NCBI GenBank assembly: GCA_902532675.1
Contig: CACAIY010000012.1
Coordinates: 1 to 38,903, forward strand
Reading direction: 5' to 3'
Length of the DNA stretch: 38,903 nt
Origin: an uncultured SAR86 cluster bacterium
GTDB lineage: Bacteria > Pseudomonadota > Gammaproteobacteria > Magnimaribacterales > Magnimaribacteraceae
Positions 1-8,602 of this stretch are shown one piece after another (the first letter of the stretch is position 1; the number at the start of each line of letters is the position of its first letter). A program made the translations under genes and the position numbers. Under the pieces are notes generated by a model that saw only the letters and a program-made list of their open reading frames with translations, was not told where the DNA came from and searched no databases.

Positions 1-1421
1 CAGTTACCATTGATTATCGAGAAAAAGCACCTTCTGCAGCTCATAGAGATCTATTTCTAGATAAAGAAGGTAACTACGATAAACAGAAAGCTCAGTTTTC
101 TTTACTTTCAGCAGGAGTGCCCGGAACTGTGGCTGGTCTCCATCAAGCTTTAATTAAATATGGAACAATGACTTGGAAAGAAGTACTAGAGCCTTCTATC
201 AAGTTAGCGGAGGAAGGTTTTGCTGTTACTCATGACTTAGCAAATATATTGGCTTCACCGCGTTATAAGAAAAGGCTTTCTTCTAATGAAGCAGCAGCTA
301 AATCTTATTATAAGAGTGATAAGAGTAATTATCAGGCTGGAGCAATATTAAAATTACCTGATTTAGCTTGGACTCTTAAACAATTATCCAACAACGGACC
401 GGACGCTTTTTATAAAGGAGAGATCGCTAAAAAGATTGTCAAAGAGATGGAAAGGAACGGCGGTTTAATTAGCGCAGAAGATCTTAAGAATTATATGCCC
501 ATTGAAAGACCGCCTGTAGAAGGAACTTACAAAGAATTTAAGATTGTTTCTATGCCGCCTGCCAGCTCTGGAGGTATTCACTTAATTCAAATGCTTAATA
601 TGATCGAAGAATTTCCTATTAAAGATATGGGTTTTGGGAGCGCAGGTAGTATTCATATATTAGCTGAAGTCATGAAAAGAGCATACGCGGATAGAAGTAA
701 GCATTTAGGCGACATGGACTTTTACAATGTACCCTTTAGTTTAATGTCTAAAGAATACTCTAGTTTCTTAAATGAAGGCATTTCAGTTAATTCTAGAACC
801 GCTTCGAAAGATGTTTTTGCAGGCGACCCTTACCCATACGAAGGTCCTGATACAACACATTTTTCAGTAATGGATCAATACGGAAATGCTGTTTCTAATA
901 CTTATACTTTAAATTTTTCTTATGGATCAGGAATTATGATTCCTGGAACAGGAATGTTAATGAATAATGAAATGGATGATTTTTCTTCAAAACCAGGTGT
1001 TCCCAATGGATATGGACTATTAGGTTCTGAAGCTAACTCCATTCAAGCTAATAAAAGACCTTTGAGCTCAATGACTCCAACAATTATATTTAAAGATAAC
1101 AAGCCTTATCTAGTGCTAGGAAGTCCTGGGGGAAGCAGAATAATTACCACTGTATTGCAGGTAGCGCTTAACGTTATGGAGCATGATATGAATGTAGCGC
1201 AAGCGGTTAATAGCCCTAGAATTCATCATCAATGGTTACCGGAGGTTCTAATGATGGAAAAAGGGTTTGGACCAGATACAGAAAAACTTTTACGAGAAAA
1301 GGGCTATAAATTATATTCTTCAAGCACCATGGGAAGTGTTCAAGCTATTATCAAAGACGGAGAGTATTTTTATGGAGCAGCTGATCCAAGAAGGCCTAGT
1401 GCTGGAGCTGTAGCTCCTTAG
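1..1421 (+). CDS. ggt: gamma-glutamyltransferase, 5' end outside window
   Basis: Cleaves gamma-glutamyl amide bonds (for example of glutathione) and hydrolyses or transfers the glutamyl group; the family acts in the periplasm after autoproteolysis into two subunits. The reading frame is open from base 3, so the gene starts upstream; the GTG at 117 is internal. The frame opens with VTIDYREKAP, which contains the substrate-carboxylate arginine (R114 in E. coli). The nucleophile motif DTTHFS has its first Thr codon at 852-854. Family glutamyl-binding residues are present: TYTLN, the MNNEMDDFS acidic pair, KRPLSSM and GSPGGSR. The lid loop PGVPNGYG keeps the tyrosine. It ends 7 bases before a second, divergent copy, so the two are probably co-transcribed. 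The signal peptide is not visible because of the cut. The family assignment is very secure; the physiological substrate is unknown. Confidence 0.96.
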   Translation, partial: VTIDYREKAPSAAHRDLFLDKEGNYDKQKAQFSLLSAGVPGTVAGLHQALIKYGTMTWKEVLEPSIKLAEEGFAVTHDLANILASPRYKKRLSSNEAAAKSYYKSDKSNYQAGAILKLPDLAWTLKQLSNNGPDAFYKGEIAKKIVKEMERNGGLISAEDLKNYMPIERPPVEGTYKEFKIVSMPPASSGGIHLIQMLNMIEEFPIKDMGFGSAGSIHILAEVMKRAYADRSKHLGDMDFYNVPFSLMSKEYSSFLNEGISVNSRTASKDVFAGDPYPYEGPDTTHFSVMDQYGNAVSNTYTLNFSYGSGIMIPGTGMLMNNEMDDFSSKPGVPNGYGLLGSEANSIQANKRPLSSMTPTIIFKDNKPYLVLGSPGGSRIITTVLQVALNVMEHDMNVAQAVNSPRIHHQWLPEVLMMEKGFGPDTEKLLREKGYKLYSSSTMGSVQAIIKDGEYFYGAADPRRPSAGAVAP

Positions 1422-1428
1422 AACAATT

Positions 1429-3132
1429 ATGAAAAAATTTCTGATACTCTCCTTTTTAAATTGTTTATTTATAAACAGTGCTTTATTTGCTAGAACCCAA
1501 ACCACTCTAGATTATCAAGACCGAATTCATGCTGAGTCTTCGGAGAACTTTATGGTTGTATCTCAGAATACTCATGCCACTGAAGCTGGCTATGAGGTCT
1601 TAACTAAAGGAGGAAATGCTGTTGATGCTGCTGTAGCCGTTGGTTTTGCCTTAGCTGTGACTTTACCTAGAGCTGGCAACTTAGGTGGTGGCGGCTTTAT
1701 GCTCATTTACGATAAAGAAAAAAATAAAGTGGAAACTATAGACTACCGATCTGCAGCCCCTAAATCAGCTAAGAGTGAAATGTTTATAGAGGGTTCAAGC
1801 GTAGTTAGATTTGGTCATCTGGTTAATGCTGTACCTGGATCGGTAGCAGGTTTAATAAAAGCTCATGAAGAGCATGGCAAGTTGAGCCTTAGTGATGTAA
1901 TGAAACCATCCATAAGATTAGCTAAGAATGGAATACCTGTAACTAAGGACTTAAATTACGCTTTGGAATGGTCTAAGGAATCTCTTTTAGAAAACTCTAT
2001 TTCCAAAAACAAGTTTTATGATAAGAAAGAAAACCCTATTGCTGTATCTAATTTATTTAAACAGCCTAAATTAGCTAAAACTTTATTGCTGATTAGCAGG
2101 AAGGGTAAAGAGGTATTTTATGAAGGTGAAATAGCTAAATGGATAGAAGAGGATTCTTTGAGTAATGGAGGACTTATTACTTTAGATGACTTGGCTGCTT
2201 ATGAAGCAAAAGAAAGAACACCAATAAGTATTGATTATAGAGGGTATGAGATCGTTTCTATGGCTCCTGTAGCAAGTGGAGGACTAGTGCTTCTACAGAT
2301 AATGAGTATTTTGGAGAATTTTGATCTAAAAACACAAGGCCCTAATTCAGCTGCAACTGTTCATTTGTTATCAGAATCTATGCAAAGAGCATATGCTGAC
2401 AGGGCTCGATATCACGGTGATCCAGATTATTACGACGTACCTATTAAGAAATTAATATCTAAGGAATATTTAAAGGAACGATCCAAATCTATTACTAAAA
2501 TAAGAACTGAAGATGGAAAAATTTATGCTGGAGACTTCAGTAAATTAGATGAAAGCCCAGATACAACGCACTTCTCCGTAATAGACTCCAATGGCAATGC
2601 TGTTTCTACTACTTACACTTTAGGTTCTTCATTCGGATCGGGCGTTACCATAGAGAAGGGTGGGTTCTTAATGAATAATCAAATGAGAAATTTCTCTCAT
2701 TTCCATGGGAAATCAGATGATTTCTCTTTAGGTACCAGTGAAGCAAATAAGTTAGAGCCAGGAAAGCGAATGATTAGCACTCAAGCACCTACACTTGTTT
2801 TTAATCCTCAAGGGGAGTTACTTATGGTTTTAGGATCTCCTGGAGGAGGAAGGATACCTAATATAATTGCACAAGTTATTTCAAACGTAATAGATCACAA
2901 CATGAGTTATGCTTCTGCTGTATTGGCTCCTAGAATAAATCAAAGGTTGGCTGGTGATTTAGAGCTAGAGAATGGTTTTAGTCCTGACACAATAAAATTG
3001 TTAAAAGAGAAAGGACACAATGTTAAAAGGTCTATGACAATGGGAAGCGTTCAAGCAATATTTATAAAAGACCAGATTTTTTATGGAGTAGCAGATACTA
3101 GAAGACCTGGAGCCTTGGCTAAAGGAAATTAG
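1429..3132 (+). CDS. gamma-glutamyltransferase-like Ntn hydrolase, divergent paralogue
   Basis: 567 aa, full length for the family, with a signal peptide (MKKF start, hydrophobic to about residue 20, probable cut near LFA-RT). Arg107 in DYRSAAP and the nucleophile Thr379 in DTTHFS are intact, so autoprocessing and catalysis are plausible. The gamma-glutamyl pocket differs from the upstream copy. Counting from Thr379 without gaps, the E. coli Asn411 position is Gly399, Asp433 is Asn421 (NQMRNFS) and Ser463 is Thr451. The lid loop is rewritten, with Phe432 at the Tyr444 position. An Asp433-to-Asn change in E. coli GGT is reported to give glutaryl-cephalosporin acylase activity, so this copy may prefer another acyl amide. 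The start ATG lies 7 bases after the upstream stop with no clear Shine-Dalgarno, which suggests translational coupling. The stop interlocks with the convergent transporter gene. It is placed in the GGT superfamily; true GGT activity is less certain. Confidence 0.93.
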   Translation: MKKFLILSFLNCLFINSALFARTQTTLDYQDRIHAESSENFMVVSQNTHATEAGYEVLTKGGNAVDAAVAVGFALAVTLPRAGNLGGGGFMLIYDKEKNKVETIDYRSAAPKSAKSEMFIEGSSVVRFGHLVNAVPGSVAGLIKAHEEHGKLSLSDVMKPSIRLAKNGIPVTKDLNYALEWSKESLLENSISKNKFYDKKENPIAVSNLFKQPKLAKTLLLISRKGKEVFYEGEIAKWIEEDSLSNGGLITLDDLAAYEAKERTPISIDYRGYEIVSMAPVASGGLVLLQIMSILENFDLKTQGPNSAATVHLLSESMQRAYADRARYHGDPDYYDVPIKKLISKEYLKERSKSITKIRTEDGKIYAGDFSKLDESPDTTHFSVIDSNGNAVSTTYTLGSSFGSGVTIEKGGFLMNNQMRNFSHFHGKSDDFSLGTSEANKLEPGKRMISTQAPTLVFNPQGELLMVLGSPGGGRIPNIIAQVISNVIDHNMSYASAVLAPRINQRLAGDLELENGFSPDTIKLLKEKGHNVKRSMTMGSVQAIFIKDQIFYGVADTRRPGALAKGN

Positions 3133-4574
3133 GTAAGAAAGTATGGAACTGAAACCGCTGCCACAAAAGATACTACTAAAATCCCTAAAACATTAATTAG
3201 AAATCCTGCTCTAGCCATTTGAGGCACTCTTATTAGTCCTGATCCAAATACTATGGCATTTGGAGGCGTAGCTACTGGCAGCATAAATGCACAACTCGCA
3301 GCCAATGCAACCGCTGCTGTAACTAATAGAGGATTAAAATCAGATTGTATGGCTATGGCTGCAACCACTGGCAAGAAAGTTGCTGTAGTGGCCATGTTTG
3401 AAGTCAGTTCCGTTAAGAAAATGATCATTGTTACAATCAATATTACAATTAGAACTATACTTATTCCTTGAGGGATTAGGTTTCCCATCCACACCGCCAA
3501 TCCAGTTGCTTGAACAGCATTGGCTAAACTTAATCCACCTCCGAATAGAACAAGCAATCCCCAAGGGACATTCTCCTGAGCGTCTTTCCATTCTAATAAA
3601 GCTCCTTTTTTTTCTTTGTTTCCACTAGGTAAGAGGAAAAGAAATAAAGCAGAAATCATAGCTATACCTGCGTCCGACAAACCTTCAAGACCGTTTATAT
3701 CATCTAATACGGTTCGCAACATCCAGGTTACGGCCGTTAGAACAAAAACGACAAAAACTTTAAATTCAGCTCCATTAAATTTACCTAATTCTTGTTTCAT
3801 ACTGCTTAAGAGATCTTTTGTTTCTTGTGAAGTTTCAAATTCAACTTTAAAAATTACTCTCGTAAGTATTAACCAACTGCAAGGAAGCATAACTGCACTT
3901 AAAGGAACACCAACTTTCATCCAATCAACAAAACTTATATCAACGTCATAATTGTCAGCCATAAATGCTGCAAACATTCCATTAGGACCAGTACCAATTA
4001 GGGTAGACATTCCTCCAATGGTAGCTCCATAGGCAATACCTAGTAAAAGAGCTAATTGAAAGGATTCCATCTCTTTTTCATTCAAACCTTTTACTGTTTC
4101 TTTTACTACCGTGATTACTGCTAAGCCAATGGGTAATAACATAATTGTAGTCGCTGTGTTCATTACCCACATACTGATTATTGCTGCGGTTAACATAAAA
4201 CCAAGAATTAGAGAGGCTCCATTCGAGCCAGCGTACTCTAGAACAAATAAAGCTATTCTTTTATGTAAATCCCATTTTTGTATGGCAGTTGCTATTAAAA
4301 AGCCTCCAAAAAATAAATAAATAGTTTTATTAGCATAAGGGTTGGCAGCACTTTGTATATCAAGTATGCCAAGCATTGGAAAAAAAGCTAAAGGAACCAA
4401 AGCGGTGACAGCAACTGGCACTGCCTCAGTTGCCCACCAGATTCCCATTAGCAAGAACAAGGCAGCAGTTTTATGAGCCTCTGGAGAAAGACCATCTGGG
4501 GCGGGAAGCAACATCACTACAATTGCAGTTGTTACGCCCAACAGGAATCCAAAATTTTCTTTCAATAACGACAT
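3129..4574 (-). CDS. DASS/SLC13-family anion (dicarboxylate-type) symporter
   Basis: 481 aa polytopic inner-membrane protein with many hydrophobic helices. The family imports di- and tricarboxylates or sulfate, usually with sodium. The N-terminal block LFLLMGIWWATEAVPVAVTA is typical of the family. Two pseudo-symmetric hairpin motifs are visible: WVMNTATT in the first half and TSNMATT in the second. The canonical motif at both sites is SNT, so one has Ser to Met and the other Thr to Met, which could change ion coupling. It lies downstream of the TonB receptor on the same strand, but a strong terminator separates them and no clear Shine-Dalgarno precedes the ATG. Expression by read-through or from a promoter inside the 60-base gap are both possible. 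Its stop overlaps the GGT stop by 4 bases. The substrate is not predictable. Confidence 0.9.
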   Translation of the reverse strand: MSLLKENFGFLLGVTTAIVVMLLPAPDGLSPEAHKTAALFLLMGIWWATEAVPVAVTALVPLAFFPMLGILDIQSAANPYANKTIYLFFGGFLIATAIQKWDLHKRIALFVLEYAGSNGASLILGFMLTAAIISMWVMNTATTIMLLPIGLAVITVVKETVKGLNEKEMESFQLALLLGIAYGATIGGMSTLIGTGPNGMFAAFMADNYDVDISFVDWMKVGVPLSAVMLPCSWLILTRVIFKVEFETSQETKDLLSSMKQELGKFNGAEFKVFVVFVLTAVTWMLRTVLDDINGLEGLSDAGIAMISALFLFLLPSGNKEKKGALLEWKDAQENVPWGLLVLFGGGLSLANAVQATGLAVWMGNLIPQGISIVLIVILIVTMIIFLTELTSNMATTATFLPVVAAIAIQSDFNPLLVTAAVALAASCAFMLPVATPPNAIVFGSGLIRVPQMARAGFLINVLGILVVSFVAAVSVPYFLT

Positions 4575-4592
4575 TGGTGGATGATTCTAAAT

Positions 4593-4620
4593 AAAAAAGG
4601 GAGCTAATGCTCCCTTTTTT
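4593..4620 (-). terminator. Rho-independent terminator after the TonB receptor gene
   Basis: A perfect inverted repeat has arms GGGAGC and GCTCCC around the loop TAAT, extended by A6 on one side and T6 on the other. Read on the minus strand it sits 14 bases past the receptor stop codon and 18 bases before the transporter ATG. The structure is symmetric and could act in both directions, but nothing on the plus strand runs into it. Confidence 0.9.
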
Positions 4621-4634
4621 AAATGATATAAGGA

Positions 4635-7595
4635 TTACTTCATTCTTAAAGTGAAATCCACATAGTAATTTCTTCCATAGTCTTGGTGAGCATCAGCATA
4701 GTACCCATAGTACCTATCAGCTGTTGGCGCTCTTTCGTCTTCAAGATTCTTCACAGAAAATCTAACTCTTGCATTTTGACCTTTAAATTTAAAGTCATAT
4801 GACATTGTTAGATTCATCGTAGTCATAGAAGGAATTAAATAAGGAACTCCATTCTTTGTACCTAATGAAGTTTGTACAAAAGAACCTTTTTTTAATCCAT
4901 AAAGGCTTACTCTATAAGGTCCTTTATCCCAAGACATTCTTAGAGTATGTTTATTGTCATAAATCCCATCTTTTTCTAAAAGATCTCCAAAACCTTTAAG
5001 AGGAATTGATTCAGGAATTACGCCTGCATCTTTTTCTGCTTGAAGTCTGGCAAATTCTCCACTTGCTTTTTGTTCAAACTTATCAAGAAAAGTTCCAATG
5101 TATCTGATACCAAAGTCTCCATAGTCACTTTCAACATCGTAGTAAATACCAACATCTGTACCTTCAACTGTTCTTAAAGCCATATTGGTGTAGTTATTTT
5201 TAACATATTTAATATCACCAAAAGGACACACACCTGCTGCTGCAAACCCTGCAGCATCGCCTGAATCAGGAGCCTCCCTAACAACCAAGGGGTCACCTGC
5301 AAATGTAGAACAATTATTTGTTCCATTGGCAAACCTTAATAGCATGTCATTAACAGTTTGGTTTTCACGACCAAATAATCCAATGGTTTTATCCTTTTCA
5401 ATAGACCATGTATCAACAGTAATTATTAAGTCATCTATTGGGGATAGGACTAAACCAACTGAATAGTTATCAGATTCTTCAGCTTCAAGATTTTCAGCAC
5501 CAGTTGCCATTCTTTGAATGGTATACCTCGAGTCTGAATCAATAACATTTTCAACACTCTGAACAGCGTTAACTTGAAATGCCGCTCTATCGTACCTTGT
5601 TCCTGACCTTACAACTGTTTTTTCATTCATCTGAATGATATTAGGGGCCCTAAAGGCCGTCGATGCAGAGGCCCTGAAATCCATCCAAGGAGTGACTTCC
5701 CAGCCTAGAGCAATTTTTCCTACGGTAGAGTTACCATAATCAGAAAAATTTTCATATCTAATAGCTCCTTGCATATTTATTTTATCAGTAAGGGGTACCT
5801 GTAATTCCGTAAAGGCTGAAATGACATTCCTTGAACCAGAAACATCACCTGTCGGAGAAGAGTTAACAACATCACCTACTAATGGATAAGTATCACCTTC
5901 ATAGTCTGTATAAGTGATAGTGCCATCTAATCTAGGGTCTCTGTCATCACTTATTTCTTCATCACGATACTCAAGGCCAAACAAAGCACCTACATTACCT
6001 CCTGACAATTCCCATAAGTCATTACTAGATATTTTGAAATCAACCATCATTAGATCGCTTACTCCTTTTCTGTAAACATCTATTAAGGTTCTTTCAATAT
6101 TTGAATTAACTCCTGCACTGAAGGGGTTATAAGCTGCTGGAGTAGAATCATTTAGAGCTTCTTTCAATAGGTTGTTAGACATCCTATTGCTTGTTACGTC
6201 ATTTGATTGAGCTTGAGATTTAACAAAAGCAGTTTCCCAATCCCAGTCACCTCTAGTTCCTCTTAAGCCTTGTAAAAATCTATAAGTTTCTTTTTTAACG
6301 TTAACTAATCGTTGTCTTTCTTCATAACGATAGTTATCTATGTAAAGTTGCTTTCCAGCAAATATTGCAGTGGGAACACCATCTACATCTACTTTAAGCT
6401 GATTTAGATAGTAGTTATCTGGACCCACCCTATGTTTTGAAGATGTGAAAGCATAGGAAGCATGTGCTGTTCTGTCACTTTCGGACTTATAAAGCGCTAT
6501 TTCTGTAAATGATTCTCTACCTTCTCCTAAGTCATTATTAATAAAAACTATTGCATTAGTTCTAACTAATTCAGATCTAACGTCAGTAGGGCCCCAGAAA
6601 TTACTTCTCAAAGCACCATTTCCATCTTGTGCTATACACGTTCCATAACCAGTATCGAAAAGAGGATGACCTCTATTAGTACATTTAGAATCTCCTAAAG
6701 GGAAGACTTCAAATTCTCCGTTAGAATCAGTCCATAAATGGTTGTAGCTTTCTCCTGCATGCTCACTCGAACTTACCATATCAAACTGACCATAAATAGA
6801 GTTTGAACTTAAGTTTCTAAAAGAAGTGCTAGTTTTCCAGGGAGAATCATCATCAACAAAAGGTCTATGTTCTCCTGCACCCCATCTAGGGTCCTCTTGA
6901 GCATTTATGTTGTCTCTATCGTAGTGGTCAAAGAAAACACTTACGTTAGTGTCTCCATCATTAAAGAATGATCCCCATTTAGCAGTGACTGTAGTGTCTT
7001 GAGCAGCAAAGTGATCGTAACCACTTACTCTTGCAGTCACACTTAAACCCTCATAGTCATCTTGTAAAACAGTATTTATAACTCCAGCAACGGCATCAGC
7101 TCCGTAAATAGCAGAAGCTCCGTCACGAAGTATTTCCAGTCTCTCAACTCCCGATACTGGAATTAAATTAGAGTTCACACTAACCGTCGGGACATAGTCT
7201 CCACCAATTAATTCTGTTTGATAGCCAGGAGAGTTAACTAGTCTTCTTCCATTAAGAAGAGTAAGTGAATTACCTACACCCAGGTTTCTTAAGTTATAAG
7301 CTCCTACATCACCACGAGATGCATTAACACCACCTGAAGCATCTTCAGCTTCAGTAAAATAGTTTTGCCCTTGTTCTGCTATATGTTCTAGTAAATCATC
7401 ACCAGAAACCGAACCAGTAGCTTCAATATCAATGCCCGTAACTACCGAAACAGGTAAAGATCCAGTTATTTTCGCACCTTTAATCTGTGAACCGACCACC
7501 ACTACTTCTTCAACTTCCGATTCATCATCAGCAGCAAGAATGGCAGAACCAAAAGATAAACTAACGCCTATTAGCGTTATGTAAAAGTTTTTCAT
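4635..7595 (-). CDS. TonB-dependent outer-membrane receptor 1
   Basis: About 986 aa. An outer-membrane beta-barrel with an N-terminal plug, energised by TonB/ExbBD, that imports ligands too large or rare for porins. I place the start at the ATG of MKNFYITLIGV because it begins a clean signal peptide ending near ILA-AD and has GTGGGGA just upstream; the frame stays open 23 codons further but without signal-peptide character. The mature N-terminus is acidic and contains a TonB-box-like EEVVVVG. The plug follows, with LNGRRLVNSPG and then VERLEILRDGASAIYGADAVAGVIN, which is diagnostic. The barrel fills the rest, with a CTNRGHP...TC cysteine pair in an extracellular-loop-like segment, and ends YYVDFTLRMK rather than in a terminal aromatic residue. 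There is no N-terminal STN signalling domain, so no sigma/anti-sigma control is expected. The ligand is unknown; a carboxylate is one guess from the adjacent anion transporter. Confidence 0.95.
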   Translation of the reverse strand: MKNFYITLIGVSLSFGSAILAADDESEVEEVVVVGSQIKGAKITGSLPVSVVTGIDIEATGSVSGDDLLEHIAEQGQNYFTEAEDASGGVNASRGDVGAYNLRNLGVGNSLTLLNGRRLVNSPGYQTELIGGDYVPTVSVNSNLIPVSGVERLEILRDGASAIYGADAVAGVINTVLQDDYEGLSVTARVSGYDHFAAQDTTVTAKWGSFFNDGDTNVSVFFDHYDRDNINAQEDPRWGAGEHRPFVDDDSPWKTSTSFRNLSSNSIYGQFDMVSSSEHAGESYNHLWTDSNGEFEVFPLGDSKCTNRGHPLFDTGYGTCIAQDGNGALRSNFWGPTDVRSELVRTNAIVFINNDLGEGRESFTEIALYKSESDRTAHASYAFTSSKHRVGPDNYYLNQLKVDVDGVPTAIFAGKQLYIDNYRYEERQRLVNVKKETYRFLQGLRGTRGDWDWETAFVKSQAQSNDVTSNRMSNNLLKEALNDSTPAAYNPFSAGVNSNIERTLIDVYRKGVSDLMMVDFKISSNDLWELSGGNVGALFGLEYRDEEISDDRDPRLDGTITYTDYEGDTYPLVGDVVNSSPTGDVSGSRNVISAFTELQVPLTDKINMQGAIRYENFSDYGNSTVGKIALGWEVTPWMDFRASASTAFRAPNIIQMNEKTVVRSGTRYDRAAFQVNAVQSVENVIDSDSRYTIQRMATGAENLEAEESDNYSVGLVLSPIDDLIITVDTWSIEKDKTIGLFGRENQTVNDMLLRFANGTNNCSTFAGDPLVVREAPDSGDAAGFAAAGVCPFGDIKYVKNNYTNMALRTVEGTDVGIYYDVESDYGDFGIRYIGTFLDKFEQKASGEFARLQAEKDAGVIPESIPLKGFGDLLEKDGIYDNKHTLRMSWDKGPYRVSLYGLKKGSFVQTSLGTKNGVPYLIPSMTTMNLTMSYDFKFKGQNARVRFSVKNLEDERAPTADRYYGYYADAHQDYGRNYYVDFTLRMK

Positions 7596-7714
7596 AATTT
7601 TCCCCACTTTTATTATGTTTAGACTTTGAACTTCAAAATAAATATTTATGTATAAAATTTGCAATCTCTTTAAACTAGTCTAATGGTTAAATTAACAACA
7701 GTCAAAATTAGAAA

Positions 7715-8602
7715 ATGAATAAAAAGTATATTTTGTCTATAGACGGAGGAGGCGTAAGAACAATTGCTTCTATAGTATTTCTAAAAGAATTAGAAGCGCG
7801 ACTTAAGGTCCCTTTAGCGCAAAAATTTGATTTTTTTATTGGAACTTCAGCAGGTGCTATTTCCTGCCTAGGATTGGCAATAAATCAGATGCCAGCAGCC
7901 GATCTAATGAATTTTTGGTCTAAAGATAACCTTATCAAAACCATGTCTAATTCTACATGGGAAGCCAGCTTGGGAATAATGCAGATCAATCCAAAATATT
8001 CAAATGAAGGGAAAAGACAGGTTTTGACAGAATTTTTTTCTAATAAAAAGTTAAAAGATGCTTTCACGCCCGTAGCAGTTACTTCTTATGACGTTGAAAA
8101 GAGGTTGCCAGTCCTATTGACTTCTTACAATGATCCAGAAATATCTGTAGTGGATTCGGGCGATGCAACAAGCGCTGCCCCTGTTTATTATCCAACTGCT
8201 GAAGTAGGAGATAGATTTCTTATAGATGGAGGAATTGTTGCTAATCACCCGGTACTCCATGGATATGTAGAAGCAAAAAAAATATATCCAGATAACGAGC
8301 TAGTGGTTCTAAGTGTTGGCACTGGTCTGAATAAAAGATCCCTTAAGGGTAAAGACTCAAAAAAATGGGGGTTAATAGGGTGGATGATGCACGATCTCTT
8401 TGGCTTAATGGTAGAAAGCAGCATGGATCATGAATTGGCTGAGGAGTTAATTGGAATGAATTATCTTAGAATAAATTCTCCTCTAGGTAGAGTGAATAGA
8501 AGGCTTGATGACAGTAGTGATTCAAATATTGAAAGGATAATATCCATGGGTGAGAGTTGGTGGGATGAATTTGGACAGGAAGCTTTAGACTTACTCAAAT
8601 AA
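7715..8602 (+). CDS. patatin-like phospholipase / acyl hydrolase
   Basis: 295 aa, single patatin domain. The family hydrolyses acyl ester bonds of lipids with a Ser-Asp dyad. Visible elements are the oxyanion loop DGGGVR (residues 10-15), the nucleophile elbow GTSAG with Ser45, and the second motif DGG with Asp171 followed by IVANHP. There is no signal peptide or membrane segment, so a cytoplasmic or membrane-associated enzyme is likely. The stop codon overlaps the ATG of the M48 lipoprotein gene by one base (TAATG), so the two are probably translationally coupled. It diverges from the TonB receptor across about 120 bases. Patatins of this size also occur as phage-defence effectors, but no nucleotide-cyclase partner is next to it. 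Housekeeping lipid turnover is the simpler reading. Confidence 0.9.
   Translation: MNKKYILSIDGGGVRTIASIVFLKELEARLKVPLAQKFDFFIGTSAGAISCLGLAINQMPAADLMNFWSKDNLIKTMSNSTWEASLGIMQINPKYSNEGKRQVLTEFFSNKKLKDAFTPVAVTSYDVEKRLPVLLTSYNDPEISVVDSGDATSAAPVYYPTAEVGDRFLIDGGIVANHPVLHGYVEAKKIYPDNELVVLSVGTGLNKRSLKGKDSKKWGLIGWMMHDLFGLMVESSMDHELAEELIGMNYLRINSPLGRVNRRLDDSSDSNIERIISMGESWWDEFGQEALDLLK

Noticed and set aside
1404-1417. Palindrome GGAGCTGTAGCTCC at the end of the first GGT gene
   Set aside because: Only 2 bases are left for a loop and no T-run follows; it lies within the coding sequence just before the second gene, so it is unlikely to terminate transcription.
7715-8602. Patatin as a CBASS-type phage-defence effector
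   Set aside because: No nucleotide-cyclase, ubiquitin-like or TIR genes are nearby; the coupled partner is an M48 lipoprotease.
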